Assembly: GCA_021813445.1 (NCBI GenBank) | Contig: JAKAKP010000098.1 | Location: forward strand, 1 to 42,388 | Direction of reading: 5' to 3' | DNA length: 42,388 bases | From: Deltaproteobacteria bacterium | Lineage (GTDB): Bacteria; Desulfobacterota; Desulfobaccia; Desulfobaccales; 0-14-0-80-60-11 | The notes under the pieces: model-generated | Told to the model about the DNA's origin: nothing | Seen by the model: the letters and a program-made list of their open reading frames with translations, nothing else | Database searches by the model: none | Made by a program: the position numbers and the translations under genes | Shown here: positions 31,606 to 40,118 of the stretch, piece after piece | Numbering within the stretch: the first letter of the stretch is position 1 | Layout of the letters: each line of letters starts with the position of its first letter

Positions 31606-32892
31606 CTAGCGCCGGTCCACGACGCGCAGGGCCTTGCCTTCGCTGCGGGGCAGGGTGTGGGGCTCCACCAGCTCCACCTTGGGGGTGACCAGCAGTTCGC
31701 TCTTTAAGGCCGCGGTGATCTTTTTCTGCAGCGATTTAAGGTATTTCAGGTCTTCCTGGAAGAATTCCTGCTGCACTTCCACCTTGACGCACATCAGGTC
31801 ATTAAAATTTTCCCGGCTCAATTCCACCAGGTAATTGCTTTCCACCTCCGGCATGGCCATGAGCACCCGCTCGATCTGCATGGGGAAGATGTTCACCCCT
31901 TTGACGATGAGCATGTCGTCGGTGCGGCCCTGAATGCGGGAGAGCCGCCGGTGGCTGCGGCCGCAGGGGCAGTCGCCCGGCACCAATGCAGCCAGGTCCC
32001 GGGTGCGGTAGCGCAGAATCGGCATGCCCCAGCGGCTGAGATTGGTGAGGACCACCTCCCCCACCTCCCCCGGCGCCACCGGCTTCAGGGTCTGGGGCGA
32101 GATCACTTCCAGGAGGAAGTGGTCTTCCCAGACATGCATGCCGTTTTGCTCCGGGCACTCGAAGGCCACCCCCGGCCCGTTCAGTTCCGACAGGCCATAG
32201 GAGTTGTAGGCTTTCAGCCCGTAGGCCTCCTCGATGCGCCGCCGCACATCCTCGGTGTGGGGCTCCGCGCCGATGAAGGCCAGGCGCAGGGGCAGATCCC
32301 GGGGGTCCACCCCCAGGTGGGCGAAGGTGGTGAGGAGATAAAGGGCGTAGCTGGGGATGATGTGCACCGCGGTGGTGGAAAACTGCTGCATCAACTGCAC
32401 CTGGCGCTGGCTGTTGCCCGCGCCCACGGGGATGGTGAGTGCGCCCAGGCGCTCGGCCCCGTAATGAAACCCCAGGCCGCCGGTGAATAAGCCGTAGCCC
32501 ATCATGTTCTGGAAGACGTCCCCGGGCCTTAAGCCCGTCATGTACATGGAGCGGGCCACCAGTTCGGCCCAGGTCTCGATATCCTCCCGGGTGTAATAGA
32601 TGACCGTGGCCTGGCCCGTGGTGCCGGAGGAGGCGTGCAGCCGCACCATTTCGCTTAGCGGCCGGGCCAGCAGGGCCTGGCCCTGGGTCCGCAGGTCCTC
32701 CTTGGTGGTGAAGGGAATTTTGTCTGCGTCCGCCGGGCTTTTAATCTGCTCCGGGGTCACTCCCGCCTGCTGCAGCCGCTGCCGGTAAAAAGGGCTATTT
32801 TGCGCCACCCGCAGCATCTCCCGGAGGCGCTCCACTTGCAAGGCCTCCAGTTGCGCCCGGTCCATGGTTTCGTGTTTTTTATCCCGATACAT
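31606..32892 (-). CDS. paaK: Phenylacetate-CoA ligase
   Basis: 428 residues, usual PaaK length, adenylate-forming superfamily. The P-loop is LHASSGTTGQATVIYYT; further motifs are MMGYGLFTGGLGFHYGAE, YNSYGLSELNGPGVAFEC (A5-like), RYRTRDLAAL (A7) and GRTDDMLIVKGVNIFPMQIE (A8 hinge). It converts phenylacetate or a related aryl acid to its CoA thioester with ATP. AGGAG seven bases before the ATG supports the start. No other paa genes are beside it. In anaerobes such solitary copies serve aromatic amino acid degradation or indoleacetate activation. An inverted repeat ends the gene. Confidence 0.95.
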   Translation of the reverse strand: MYRDKKHETMDRAQLEALQVERLREMLRVAQNSPFYRQRLQQAGVTPEQIKSPADADKIPFTTKEDLRTQGQALLARPLSEMVRLHASSGTTGQATVIYYTREDIETWAELVARSMYMTGLRPGDVFQNMMGYGLFTGGLGFHYGAERLGALTIPVGAGNSQRQVQLMQQFSTTAVHIIPSYALYLLTTFAHLGVDPRDLPLRLAFIGAEPHTEDVRRRIEEAYGLKAYNSYGLSELNGPGVAFECPEQNGMHVWEDHFLLEVISPQTLKPVAPGEVGEVVLTNLSRWGMPILRYRTRDLAALVPGDCPCGRSHRRLSRIQGRTDDMLIVKGVNIFPMQIERVLMAMPEVESNYLVELSRENFNDLMCVKVEVQQEFFQEDLKYLKSLQKKITAALKSELLVTPKVELVEPHTLPRSEGKALRVVDRR

Positions 32893-33277
32893 CCCAATTC
32901 TCCTGAAGAGTTCAAGGTTGAGACCTCTGCGAAAAAGGTTTTGGGCCTGATAAGAAGCAATTATATCCCCCCTTTGTCAAAGGGGGTAAGGGGGGATTTT
33001 ATAAGCGCCTGAAATCCCCCTAAATCCCCCTTTTACAAAGGGGGACTTGGAATGCCCTTCGCTTCGCTCAGTGATGACAACCTGCTGTTTGGCAGAGGTC
33101 TTTAATTCAAGGTTTAGCCTATCTTGGTAAATTTCTCTGATTTAGAAGTGTGTGTCAAGGAAGGTCGAGGTAGCCCAGGCTTTCCAGCCCGGGCCGGAGC
33201 GGGCGGTCTAAACTTTGAACTTTGAACCTTGAACTTTGAACTTCTGCTGACAGATGATCGCTGATAGCTGTCAGCTC
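32893..33277. repeat. Intergenic region with CCCCCTTT modules and heptamer array
   Basis: No gene is seen. At 32967-33045 two facing CCCCC...TTT...AAAGGGGG modules form an inverted pair, the same module as inside the adaptor gene at 24401-24423. GCCCAGGCTTTCCAGCCCGGGC near 33173 is a degraded palindrome. From 33213 to 33277 the minus strand shows seven-base units, first AGCTGAC-like next to the stop codon of the TPR gene, then AGTTCAA-like, in the sense orientation of that gene. Confidence 0.8.
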
Positions 33278-34138
33278 TTACCCCTTGGCGCCGTTGCCCT
33301 TCTTTAACAGCTTTTGCAACTTCGCCGCTTCCTTGTCCTGGCCCCGGGCCTGGTAGATTTTGAGCAGCCGCTCGCCATAGTCCCGGGCCGCGGCCCGGTC
33401 CCCCAGGGCCAGGGAGAGGCGCGTCAGGGAATCCAGCGCGTCCACGATACCCCCCGTGTCTTCGCAAACGCGAAAGGTCCGCAGGGCCTCGTGCAGATAA
33501 ACCCCGGCCGCGCTGTAGTTCTGCAGGGCCAGGTAGGTGCGGCCCAGGCGCTCCCGGCGCACGGCCTGGCCCTGGCGGTCCTTCCGGGCTTCATCCAGCC
33601 TCAGGGCCTGATTGTAGAGGTCCAGGGCCGAGATAAAATCCCCCCGGGCCCGGGCTATGTCCCCCTGATGGGTCAGGGTCAGGGAGAGAAGCGGCCCCGG
33701 CGGCATCTGGCGCGCATAAACCATCGCCTCCGAGTAGGCCTTGGCCGCAGCCTCCAGCCGCCCCTGGGCTTGGTAGAGGGAGCCCAGGTTGTTCAGGGTC
33801 TCGCAGATCCCGGCCGGGTCCCCCAGGGGCCGCAGGATCTCCAGGGCCTGGTCGAAACACTTTTGGGCCCGGGGCAGGTCCCCCTGCTCCTGGGCCAGGG
33901 CCCCCAGGTTGTTGAGGTTGGCGGCGATGCCGTCCTGACGGTCGATGAGGCGATTCAGGGTCAGGGCCTGGGTGAACTTTTCCTCCGCCAGGTCCCACTT
34001 GCCCTGGCGATAATACTGGTAGCCCGCGTCATTGGTAGCCACCGCCTTCTCCAGCAGCCCCACCCCGGGGGTCTTGGCCGCGGCGCAACCAAGTCCCACC
34101 AGACAAAGCAGCCAAATTCCCCAACGCCATCCGCTCAT
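33278..34138 (-). CDS. TPR-repeat lipoprotein linked to the Mla genes
   Basis: About 286 residues. The start MSGWRWGIWLLCLVGLGCAAA gives a lipoprotein-like signal with the acceptor Cys near residue 18. Then follow about six TPR-like helix pairs: NDAGYQYYRQGKWDLAEEKF, AANLNNLGALAQEQGDLPRA, ETLNNLGSLYQAQGRLEAAA, LTHQGDIARARGDFISALDL, ERLGRTYLALQNYSAAGVYL and DYGERLLKIYQARGQDKEA. AAGGA stands nine bases before the ATG at 34138. The gene begins five bases past the mlaD stop codon and is probably cotranscribed. A periplasmic scaffold for the lipid-transport complex is a reasonable inference, not shown by sequence. Confidence 0.82.
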   Translation of the reverse strand: MSGWRWGIWLLCLVGLGCAAAKTPGVGLLEKAVATNDAGYQYYRQGKWDLAEEKFTQALTLNRLIDRQDGIAANLNNLGALAQEQGDLPRAQKCFDQALEILRPLGDPAGICETLNNLGSLYQAQGRLEAAAKAYSEAMVYARQMPPGPLLSLTLTHQGDIARARGDFISALDLYNQALRLDEARKDRQGQAVRRERLGRTYLALQNYSAAGVYLHEALRTFRVCEDTGGIVDALDSLTRLSLALGDRAAARDYGERLLKIYQARGQDKEAAKLQKLLKKGNGAKG

Positions 34139-34143
34139 CCCTG

Positions 34144-35115
34144 TTAATCCTTTTGCTGATCCCCTTGGATACTGATGGTGCGCTCCTGCGGTTTGGGCAC
34201 GTTGCGGCGCAGGAGCCAAGATTTTTGCATGGCCTTGGTCGTTTTATCCACGTCGTCCGTCATAGTCGTTGCGGAGTTCACCAAACCCGGCAGCCCCTTG
34301 CTGGCCCGCTGCAGTTGCTCCACCAGGGCCTCCGCTTTTTTCACCAGGGCCGGGAAGCGGGAGGTGGTTTCCTGCAAATTGGTCATGGTCTTCAGAAATT
34401 CCGCCTTAAAGGCCGGATCGTTAACCAGAGCGCCCAACGTGCCTTTGTTTTCCCCCAGGGCCCCAGTGATTTTGCCAATGTTGGCCATGGCCTGGACAGA
34501 ATCCCGGTACAGGGCCGGATCATTAAGAAGCTGGCCCAGGCTCCCCTGCCCCTTGTTGACCTTGGCCACGATCTGGTTGACCTCGTTCATGAACTTGTTG
34601 AAAGCGCTGTTGGGCTTGGCCAGCGCCGCGGAAATGCTGGCCAGGTTGTTTAAGATCGTCTGGATCTTCTCCCAGCTGGGCGCGGCCTTGGCTAACATCT
34701 CGGTAATATCCCACGGTTCTATGGAAGCCACTGTGCCTCCGGGAGGAATCTCCGGCTGGCTCGGAGAGCCCGCGGACAGGTCCAGGCTCTTATCTCCCAG
34801 GAGGCCTTGAAAGCCGATGGTGGCCCGGGAATCCTCTCGCACCCGGCTGCTGTATTTCCCGATCACTTCAAAAGTAACGATGATCTGGCCCTGTGGGTTG
34901 ATGACGATCTTCTTGACGTTGCCCACCGTTACTCCGGCCAAGCGTACTTCGGAACCCTCTTTCAGACCGCTGATATTTTTGAAAACGGCCTTGTATTCCA
35001 CATGTTTTTCCCAGAGCCGCTCTTGCTGGGCGATGATCAAAACCATCACCAGCAAGGCGATCAGGGAGCCCACGACGAAGAGACCCACAATGGTTTCATA
35101 CCTGCGTTGGATCAT
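34144..35115 (-). CDS. mlaD: MlaD-type MCE-domain lipid transport protein
   Basis: 323 residues. One N-terminal membrane helix (YETIVGLFVVGSLIALLVMVLII) is followed by the MCE domain: YKAVFKNISGLKEGSEVRLAGVTVGNVKKI and ATIGFQGLLGDKSLDLSAG. A long helical C-terminal region (LAKAAPSWEKIQTILNNLAS onward) is typical of longer MCE proteins and may extend the channel through the periplasm. It binds and shuttles phospholipids between the membranes. The ATG overlaps the mlaF stop codon by four bases (ATGA). Confidence 0.93.
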   Translation of the reverse strand: MIQRRYETIVGLFVVGSLIALLVMVLIIAQQERLWEKHVEYKAVFKNISGLKEGSEVRLAGVTVGNVKKIVINPQGQIIVTFEVIGKYSSRVREDSRATIGFQGLLGDKSLDLSAGSPSQPEIPPGGTVASIEPWDITEMLAKAAPSWEKIQTILNNLASISAALAKPNSAFNKFMNEVNQIVAKVNKGQGSLGQLLNDPALYRDSVQAMANIGKITGALGENKGTLGALVNDPAFKAEFLKTMTNLQETTSRFPALVKKAEALVEQLQRASKGLPGLVNSATTMTDDVDKTTKAMQKSWLLRRNVPKPQERTISIQGDQQKD

Positions 35116-35942
35116 TCTTGTTTCTCCTCTTGGCCCGCATGGAGAAAACGCCGCACTTCCGGATGGGAAGACTTGAGAAACTCTGCAAAAGTCCCCAGGA
35201 AGACCATGCGGCCCTGGTACATCAGGGTGAGGCGATCCGCCACCAGCTCGGTGAGGCGCATGTCATGGGAGACGACAATGGAAGTGACTTTCAGGGTCCT
35301 TTGCATGCGGCGGATCAGGTGGCCGATTTCATCGCAGGTAATGGGGTCCAACCCCGCGGTTGGCTCGTCATAGATGATGAGGTGGGGGTCCAGGGCCAGG
35401 CTGCGGGCCAATGCGGCCCGGCGCATCATGCCCCCGGAGAGCTCCGCGGGCTCCTTGCCCTCCGCTTCCGCCAGGCCCACCGAATCCAGCTTTTCATGCA
35501 CCCGCCGGCTGATCTCCTCGTGACTCCAATCCGTATGCTGCTCCATGGGGAAGGCCACGTTCTCACCCACGGTCATGGAATCGTAGAGCGCCGACCCCTG
35601 GAACAGATAGCCCGTTTTCAGGCGCAGCTCCCGCCAGTCGAGGTCGGTCTTGAGCTTCGTGATCTCCAGGCCGCCCACGGTAATGCGGCCCCGGTCCGGC
35701 CGGGTCAGGCCCACCAACATGCTGGTCATCACCGTTTTGCCGGAGCCGCTGCGCCCCAGAATCACCAGGGTTTCCCCTTCAAAAACCTCCAGATCGATAC
35801 CCTGGAGTACGGGCTTGTCATCAAAAGATTTATAGACGCCCCGGTAGGTGATCAGGGGCGCGGCCGGAGCCGGGCCGCGGCCGGGGGCCTCTTCCCGGGT
35901 CTCAGGGCCAGAGGAGGAGAGTGAGTTTGGTGAGGAAGACAT
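35112..35942 (-). CDS. mlaF: MlaF-type ABC ATPase
   Basis: 276 residues. Walker A is LGRSGSGKTVM, the Q-loop is GYLFQGSALYDSMTV (typical of MlaF), the signature is ELSGGMMRRAALARSLA, Walker B is HLIIYDEPTAGLD, and the switch His lies in IVVSHDM. A Pro/Ala-rich N-terminal stretch of about 30 residues precedes the domain. It powers phospholipid transport with MlaE and MlaD. Its start lies 41 bases inside mlaE and its end overlaps mlaD, so the three genes are tightly coupled. Confidence 0.95.
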   Translation of the reverse strand: MSSSPNSLSSSGPETREEAPGRGPAPAAPLITYRGVYKSFDDKPVLQGIDLEVFEGETLVILGRSGSGKTVMTSMLVGLTRPDRGRITVGGLEITKLKTDLDWRELRLKTGYLFQGSALYDSMTVGENVAFPMEQHTDWSHEEISRRVHEKLDSVGLAEAEGKEPAELSGGMMRRAALARSLALDPHLIIYDEPTAGLDPITCDEIGHLIRRMQRTLKVTSIVVSHDMRLTELVADRLTLMYQGRMVFLGTFAEFLKSSHPEVRRFLHAGQEEKQE

Positions 35943-36687
35943 CGGCTATCAGAATCAGCAGAATGGCGGCCACCACCGCGGTCTTGGTGGATTGGCCCAC
36001 GCCGAAAGTCCCGTGTTCGGTGTTATAGCCATGGAAACAGCCCACCGTGCCGATGATGATCCCGAAGATCGCAGTCTTGCCGATCCCCGGCAGCACATCC
36101 CTTAAGGTCAGGTACTTAATAGTTAAAGTATAATAATAGGTGGAAGTCATGCCCACCTGGACGACGCCGATGATCATGCCTCCCAGGATGCCGATGATAT
36201 TGGCTCCCACCGTCAGCAGGGGGAGAATGAGCATACAGGCCATGACCCGGGTCACCACCAGATACTTCATGGGGTTGACCGCGGACACGGTGAGCGCGTC
36301 AATCTGGCTGGTCACCCGCATGGAGCCCAGTTCCGCGCCGATGCCCGAGCCCCCCCGCGCGGCCAGCATGATGCCCGCCAGTAAAGGCCCCAGCCCCCGG
36401 ACAAAAGTGAAGCAGACGCTGGTGGCGATGTAGTTGGCCGCACCAAATAGTTTCAAGACCTGGATGCCCTGCATGGCCAGAACCAGGCCCACTGCGAAGG
36501 AGGCCACGGCCACCAGGGGGAAGGATTTCACCCCCAGGTGGAACATCTGCGCGATTACTTCCCGGATAAACCAGGGGGGATGGGGCAAAGTACGGCAGGC
36601 ATCCGCGAAAAAGAGGAAGAGATTCCCCATGTAATCAATGAAGCCCATGACCCGGTGGCCGGCGCGATAGAAAAAGGTATCCTGCAC
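35902..36687 (-). CDS. mlaE: MlaE-type ABC permease
   Basis: 261 residues from a GTG start. Five to six membrane helices and the MlaE signatures are present: GFIDYMGNLFLFF, KSFPLVAVASFAVGLVLAMQ, GPLLAGIMLAARGGSGIGAELGSMRVTSQIDAL (the conserved coupling region) and DVLPGIGKTAIFGIIIGTVGCF. It forms the inner-membrane part of the lipid transporter. It is the first gene of the operon, with a good promoter about 35 to 65 bases upstream. mlaC and mlaB homologues are not present in the window. Confidence 0.95.
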   Translation of the reverse strand: MQDTFFYRAGHRVMGFIDYMGNLFLFFADACRTLPHPPWFIREVIAQMFHLGVKSFPLVAVASFAVGLVLAMQGIQVLKLFGAANYIATSVCFTFVRGLGPLLAGIMLAARGGSGIGAELGSMRVTSQIDALTVSAVNPMKYLVVTRVMACMLILPLLTVGANIIGILGGMIIGVVQVGMTSTYYYTLTIKYLTLRDVLPGIGKTAIFGIIIGTVGCFHGYNTEHGTFGVGQSTKTAVVAAILLILIADVFLTKLTLLLWP

Positions 36688-36723
36688 CCATCTACCCCAT
36701 TTGGGAAAAATATTCAGTAATTA

Positions 36724-36752
36724 AAGATATATATTGGCAGAAACCATGTCAA
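36724..36752 (-). promoter_or_regulatory. Sigma70-type promoter of the mla operon
   Basis: On the minus strand TTGACA (36747-36752) and TATCTT (36724-36729) are separated by exactly 17 bases. Transcription would begin near 36717, about 30 bases before the mlaE GTG. Confidence 0.6.
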
Positions 36753-36956
36753 GCAGAAAGCCGGGAGCGGGAAGCTGTCGTTCTGAGGTTCGCAATTAGA
36801 ACGGGTGTGGAGGAGGAGAACGATTTTAGGTAGCTGCAGGAAAAGTAAACCTTGAACATCCGGTAGGTAACAGAAAGAAATTATTCAGACACAAAAGCCA
36901 GTCAATTCCTCCGGTATTACGACTCTCATCCCCCGTGATACTGAAGATGCAGAAAA
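36753..36956. other. Intergenic region, nothing recognised
   Basis: No open frame with a ribosome binding site and no repeat module of the types seen elsewhere is present between the mla promoter and the terminator of the small gene. Confidence 0.5.
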
Positions 36957-36993
36957 GGGTTCCCCCATGCCTTTTCCCGGCAAAAGGAAACCC
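36957..36993 (-). terminator. Terminator of the small alanine-rich gene
   Basis: On the minus strand GGGTTTCC pairs with GGGGAACCC, enclosing an inner CCTTTT/AAAAGG stem, and TTTTC follows. It stands about 20 bases behind the stop codon of the gene at 37014. Confidence 0.65.
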
Positions 36994-37013
36994 TCATCAT
37001 GGGTAATTCTCAA

Positions 37014-37244
37014 TTAGGCGTGGGTGTCTACTTTAGTTCCCTTCCCGAGCGCAGCCGCCAAAGCCGCCTGTTGGGCCGCATCATCCGAGTCGCCGTCGTT
37101 AGCCGCGACCTTGGCTGCTCTAATGTCAGCCTCGCTGGCGTTCGGATTTCTTACTACCTTTTGAACTAAAGCATTCGCCCGATCCTGGTTAGGATTTACC
37201 GCAGCCGCGGCATGCGCACTGCTGTGGACCATTGAAACATCCAT
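37014..37244 (-). CDS. Small hypothetical Ala-rich protein
   Basis: 76 residues, not recognised. The start MDVSMVHSSAHAAAAVNPNQ is followed by a helical, charged stretch (DRANALVQKVVRNPNASEAD) and an acidic, Ala-rich end (NDGDSDDAAQQAALAAALGK). There is no signal peptide, membrane helix or cysteine. A strong GGAGGAGG five bases before the ATG at 37244 and a terminator behind the gene argue that it is real. A stem partly covering the ribosome binding site may regulate it. Composition suggests a soluble helical protein. Confidence 0.6.
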   Translation of the reverse strand: MDVSMVHSSAHAAAAVNPNQDRANALVQKVVRNPNASEADIRAAKVAANDGDSDDAAQQAALAAALGKGTKVDTHA

Positions 37245-37250
37245 GTTTGC

Positions 37251-37276
37251 CTCCTCCAATCATCCATTGATTGAGG
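37251..37276 (-). promoter_or_regulatory. Hairpin covering part of the ribosome binding site
   Basis: On the minus strand CCTCAATCA pairs with TGATTGGAGG (one bulged base) around a five-base loop. The right arm contains the first AGG of GGAGGAGG of the small gene. The hairpin could hold back translation, for example in a temperature-dependent way; this is inference. Confidence 0.45.
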
Positions 37277-37559
37277 TTTAGCCTCTGCATTTTATCTATC
37301 GGTATCATGGCAGCAGGATATTAATCCCGGCACAAATGAAAAAAGTCCTCGGGGCGGCCCAAGCCATGAAAGGTATGGCTGCGCAATACCCAGAGAAAAA
37401 GGCCCAAAGCCATGCCTGCCAAGTCATTGAAAGGAACTGCTTGTTGGACTCCGCCCTGACCCATCCAGCGATTAAAGAAAGGGGTAGGAACGGCTGGCTT
37501 TGAGGGGAAATGCCAAAAGATCACTATCATTCCCCGTTTTTGACGCACTCCAAGAGACG
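37277..37559. other. Intergenic region without a convincing gene
   Basis: A 75-codon minus-strand frame at 37321-37548 has no ribosome binding site and no pattern I recognise, so it is not called. No repeat module is present. The polysaccharide export gene ends at its right border. Confidence 0.5.
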
Positions 37560-40118
37560 TTATCTTTTCAAACCTATAAACACGATTCCATGGGTTACAG
37601 CCATTGTTGCCACAAGGGAAGAGAGGCCTTTAAGCTCCTTGGCCCAGGCGATCTTCTCCAGTCGTTCCGGCACTACGATAGTATCTCCGGGGTCGAGGGA
37701 CATAGATTTAATCCCGCCTGGGAAAAAGCCATATTTAGTCCCATTCCAACCCGTTCCCAGCCAGGAGAATCCCTTGCGGCTTACGGCGCTGCCATTGACT
37801 TTGATCACATAGATTTCTTTTTCGTCGGCTATTTCCGTCGTGCCCCCGGACATGGTGAGGTAATCATTTACTGTTCTATTCGGTGTATAGGTTATGGCCG
37901 TGGGGGCGGAGACTGCCCCGACGACATTTACCGTATTTTGCAGTTGAGGAATCATCAATCTGTCACCCGCTTCCAAAGTGATGTCATCAGGAGTTCCCCG
38001 CAGGTGCGGCAGGTCACGCGGGTTGATTACCACCCTTCCCAAGGGTTCCACTTTTCTCAAGGAGGCGATCAGCATTTGCTGTTGCTTAGCTGCCACCTCA
38101 GCGTCTTTGGCCTCTTCGGTCCCGCTGCCGGCGGTGGCTAATGCCTGGGTCTCGAGGCGGTCGATGGCCACTTGCATTTGCTGTCTCTGGATCTCTTTGG
38201 TAGATTCCCGCAGGAGCACTGCCCCCAGCAGATAAGCCTTATTTGTGAACCCTCCTGCCCGGGCCAGCATCGAACTCAGGGTCTCTCCTTTCTTCAGGGC
38301 ATAGGTCCCCGGACTCTTTACCTCCCCGGCAATTTCTACGGTTTGATAGATATTCCAATCCGCCACGGTGCGAATAAAGAGATAGTCGTTGGGTTTGAGG
38401 ACCAGATTATCCCTGGGCACATTATTTAAAGCGCCAGAAAGCCGGATATAAAGGTGCGTCGTTTCCGGCCCTTGGGGGGTAATGGTCACCCGGGTAATTT
38501 CAGCCTTGCCCTTATCGGCCTGCTGCAATAATCCGCCCGCGTAGGTCACTAGATCACTGACCCGCATGTGATCCCGATACCCGAATTCGCCGGGATTCTT
38601 GACGGCCCCGGCGATGGCTACCTTCGTTTCCACCTGGCTGGGGACCGGGAAGATTTCCACCAGATCGCCGTCTACCAGGCGAAAGTCTTGGCGGGATTCT
38701 ACCTTGCCCAAATCCTCATCCACCAGGATCATTTTCTGCCGCCCTTGCACCCGGAGCACCTGCACTCGACCCTTGAAGGCTGTATCCCCCAAGCCTCCGG
38801 CCAGTCGCAGCAAGTCCTTTAGATTTCTCTCATTTTTCAGCTCATAGATTCCAGGTACTTTGACAGGTCCACCGAAATCCACCTCTTTGTTCATAGCCAG
38901 TTTGTTCACGGCCTCGGCCAAACTGATGCCGAACTGCTCCTCAAACTTAGCCTCTTTTCTCTCAAGGTCTTGATCCAGCCAGCCTTTGGGAGACGGTTTA
39001 ATCTGGAAAGGTTTTATTTCCGCTTGCTTCAGTTTCTTATCCTCAATTTCCTCGGCGGTCTTCCTGCCGCTGATGATTCTCTGGTCTTCCCGCTGTTGCC
39101 AAGCTTTGGCGGATAACGCTTGCCCCGCCCCTCCCGTAAAAGCAGATGAGGGAGCAGCGGTAGAGAGGATTTTTTTGGCACCTTTCTGTAATTCAGCCCG
39201 GGCCATGGCCGCCAGCGCCTGCCCTATCTCTTTCGGGTTCTTGGGGGTGCCGATGGCCACCAATGGGCCGATAGCAGGAATAAAAATGACATCCCCGGAC
39301 TGCAACCTGATGTCTTTACTCTTATCAGCACGTAGGAGAAAGTCGTAAAAGTCGAAATTGGTTACTACCGTACCGCCGCGACGCACCTGAATATTGCGAA
39401 GAGAACCGGACTTACTAGGCCCGCCGGAAGCAAACAAAGCATTAACCAGAGTTGAAAGGGACGATATCGCATAACTTCCCGGAAATCTGGCCTGCCCGAC
39501 TACAAATACCTGGATAGTGCGCAGGTTATCCAGGGTCACATTCATTTGGAAATTGGTATATTGGCGGGCAAACTCCTGGTCCATTATCTGGCGTAATTGC
39601 CCAAAGGTGAGGCCGCTGACATGCACTGCTCCCACTTTGGGGATATCTATTTGACCGTCGCGATTCACCGTGAGGTTGTATTCCCCTTGGACGCTTCCCC
39701 AAATAACAATTTTAATCGAATCGCCAGGGCCGATAATATAGTTCGGCCCCACCGGCACTTCCTGAACCGGCAGAAAGGAAGCCTGCGGCTGGTTAAAGAA
39801 ACTATAGCCGAATTGTTTTATAAACATACGTTGTGCCCATGCCTGCCTTTCTGCATTCGAAATCTCTTCGGGCTGGCGCGGGACGGTAGTCAAGATCCGC
39901 TGGGACGATGGTGCAGAAGTGGCCTGGGTGGGCAATGCCGGTCTGGTCTGAACTGCCTGGGGCAGCGCTTGCCTTTGTGCTGGACTGGGAACCTGCCCCG
40001 CCCCTATCTGCTGCCAATAAAACGGTGTCTGGTCTGCATTTGTCTGCCCCCAGCCCTGTGTGGACGGCACCAGGATGAAAAGACATATCAAAATGCTGAT
40101 TAACTGCTTGCCCCTCAT
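37560..40118 (-). CDS. Wza-type polysaccharide export protein with several SLBB domains
   Basis: 852 residues. A signal peptide (LISILICLFILVPSTQGWG) and a Gln/Pro-rich spacer precede the polysaccharide export domain: YIIGPGDSIKIVIWGSVQGE, VNRDGQIDIPKVGAVHVSGLTF. SLBB domains follow: VVGQARFPGSYAI, VKVPGIYELKNERNLKDLLRLAGGL, IAGAVKNPGEFGYRDHMRVSDL, IAGEVKSPGTYALKKGETLSSM and VVGAVSAPTAITYTPNRTVND. It would form the outer-membrane or periplasmic conduit for exopolysaccharide. An insertion of about 125 residues interrupts the second SLBB domain. The C-terminus ends in a hydrophobic segment (LVATMAVTHGIVFIGL). No other capsule genes are in the window. Confidence 0.92.
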   Translation of the reverse strand: MRGKQLISILICLFILVPSTQGWGQTNADQTPFYWQQIGAGQVPSPAQRQALPQAVQTRPALPTQATSAPSSQRILTTVPRQPEEISNAERQAWAQRMFIKQFGYSFFNQPQASFLPVQEVPVGPNYIIGPGDSIKIVIWGSVQGEYNLTVNRDGQIDIPKVGAVHVSGLTFGQLRQIMDQEFARQYTNFQMNVTLDNLRTIQVFVVGQARFPGSYAISSLSTLVNALFASGGPSKSGSLRNIQVRRGGTVVTNFDFYDFLLRADKSKDIRLQSGDVIFIPAIGPLVAIGTPKNPKEIGQALAAMARAELQKGAKKILSTAAPSSAFTGGAGQALSAKAWQQREDQRIISGRKTAEEIEDKKLKQAEIKPFQIKPSPKGWLDQDLERKEAKFEEQFGISLAEAVNKLAMNKEVDFGGPVKVPGIYELKNERNLKDLLRLAGGLGDTAFKGRVQVLRVQGRQKMILVDEDLGKVESRQDFRLVDGDLVEIFPVPSQVETKVAIAGAVKNPGEFGYRDHMRVSDLVTYAGGLLQQADKGKAEITRVTITPQGPETTHLYIRLSGALNNVPRDNLVLKPNDYLFIRTVADWNIYQTVEIAGEVKSPGTYALKKGETLSSMLARAGGFTNKAYLLGAVLLRESTKEIQRQQMQVAIDRLETQALATAGSGTEEAKDAEVAAKQQQMLIASLRKVEPLGRVVINPRDLPHLRGTPDDITLEAGDRLMIPQLQNTVNVVGAVSAPTAITYTPNRTVNDYLTMSGGTTEIADEKEIYVIKVNGSAVSRKGFSWLGTGWNGTKYGFFPGGIKSMSLDPGDTIVVPERLEKIAWAKELKGLSSLVATMAVTHGIVFIGLKR

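Noticed and set aside
37321-37548. 75-codon minus-strand frame after the small Ala-rich gene
   Set aside because: No ribosome binding site, no recognisable motif, no clear operon placement.
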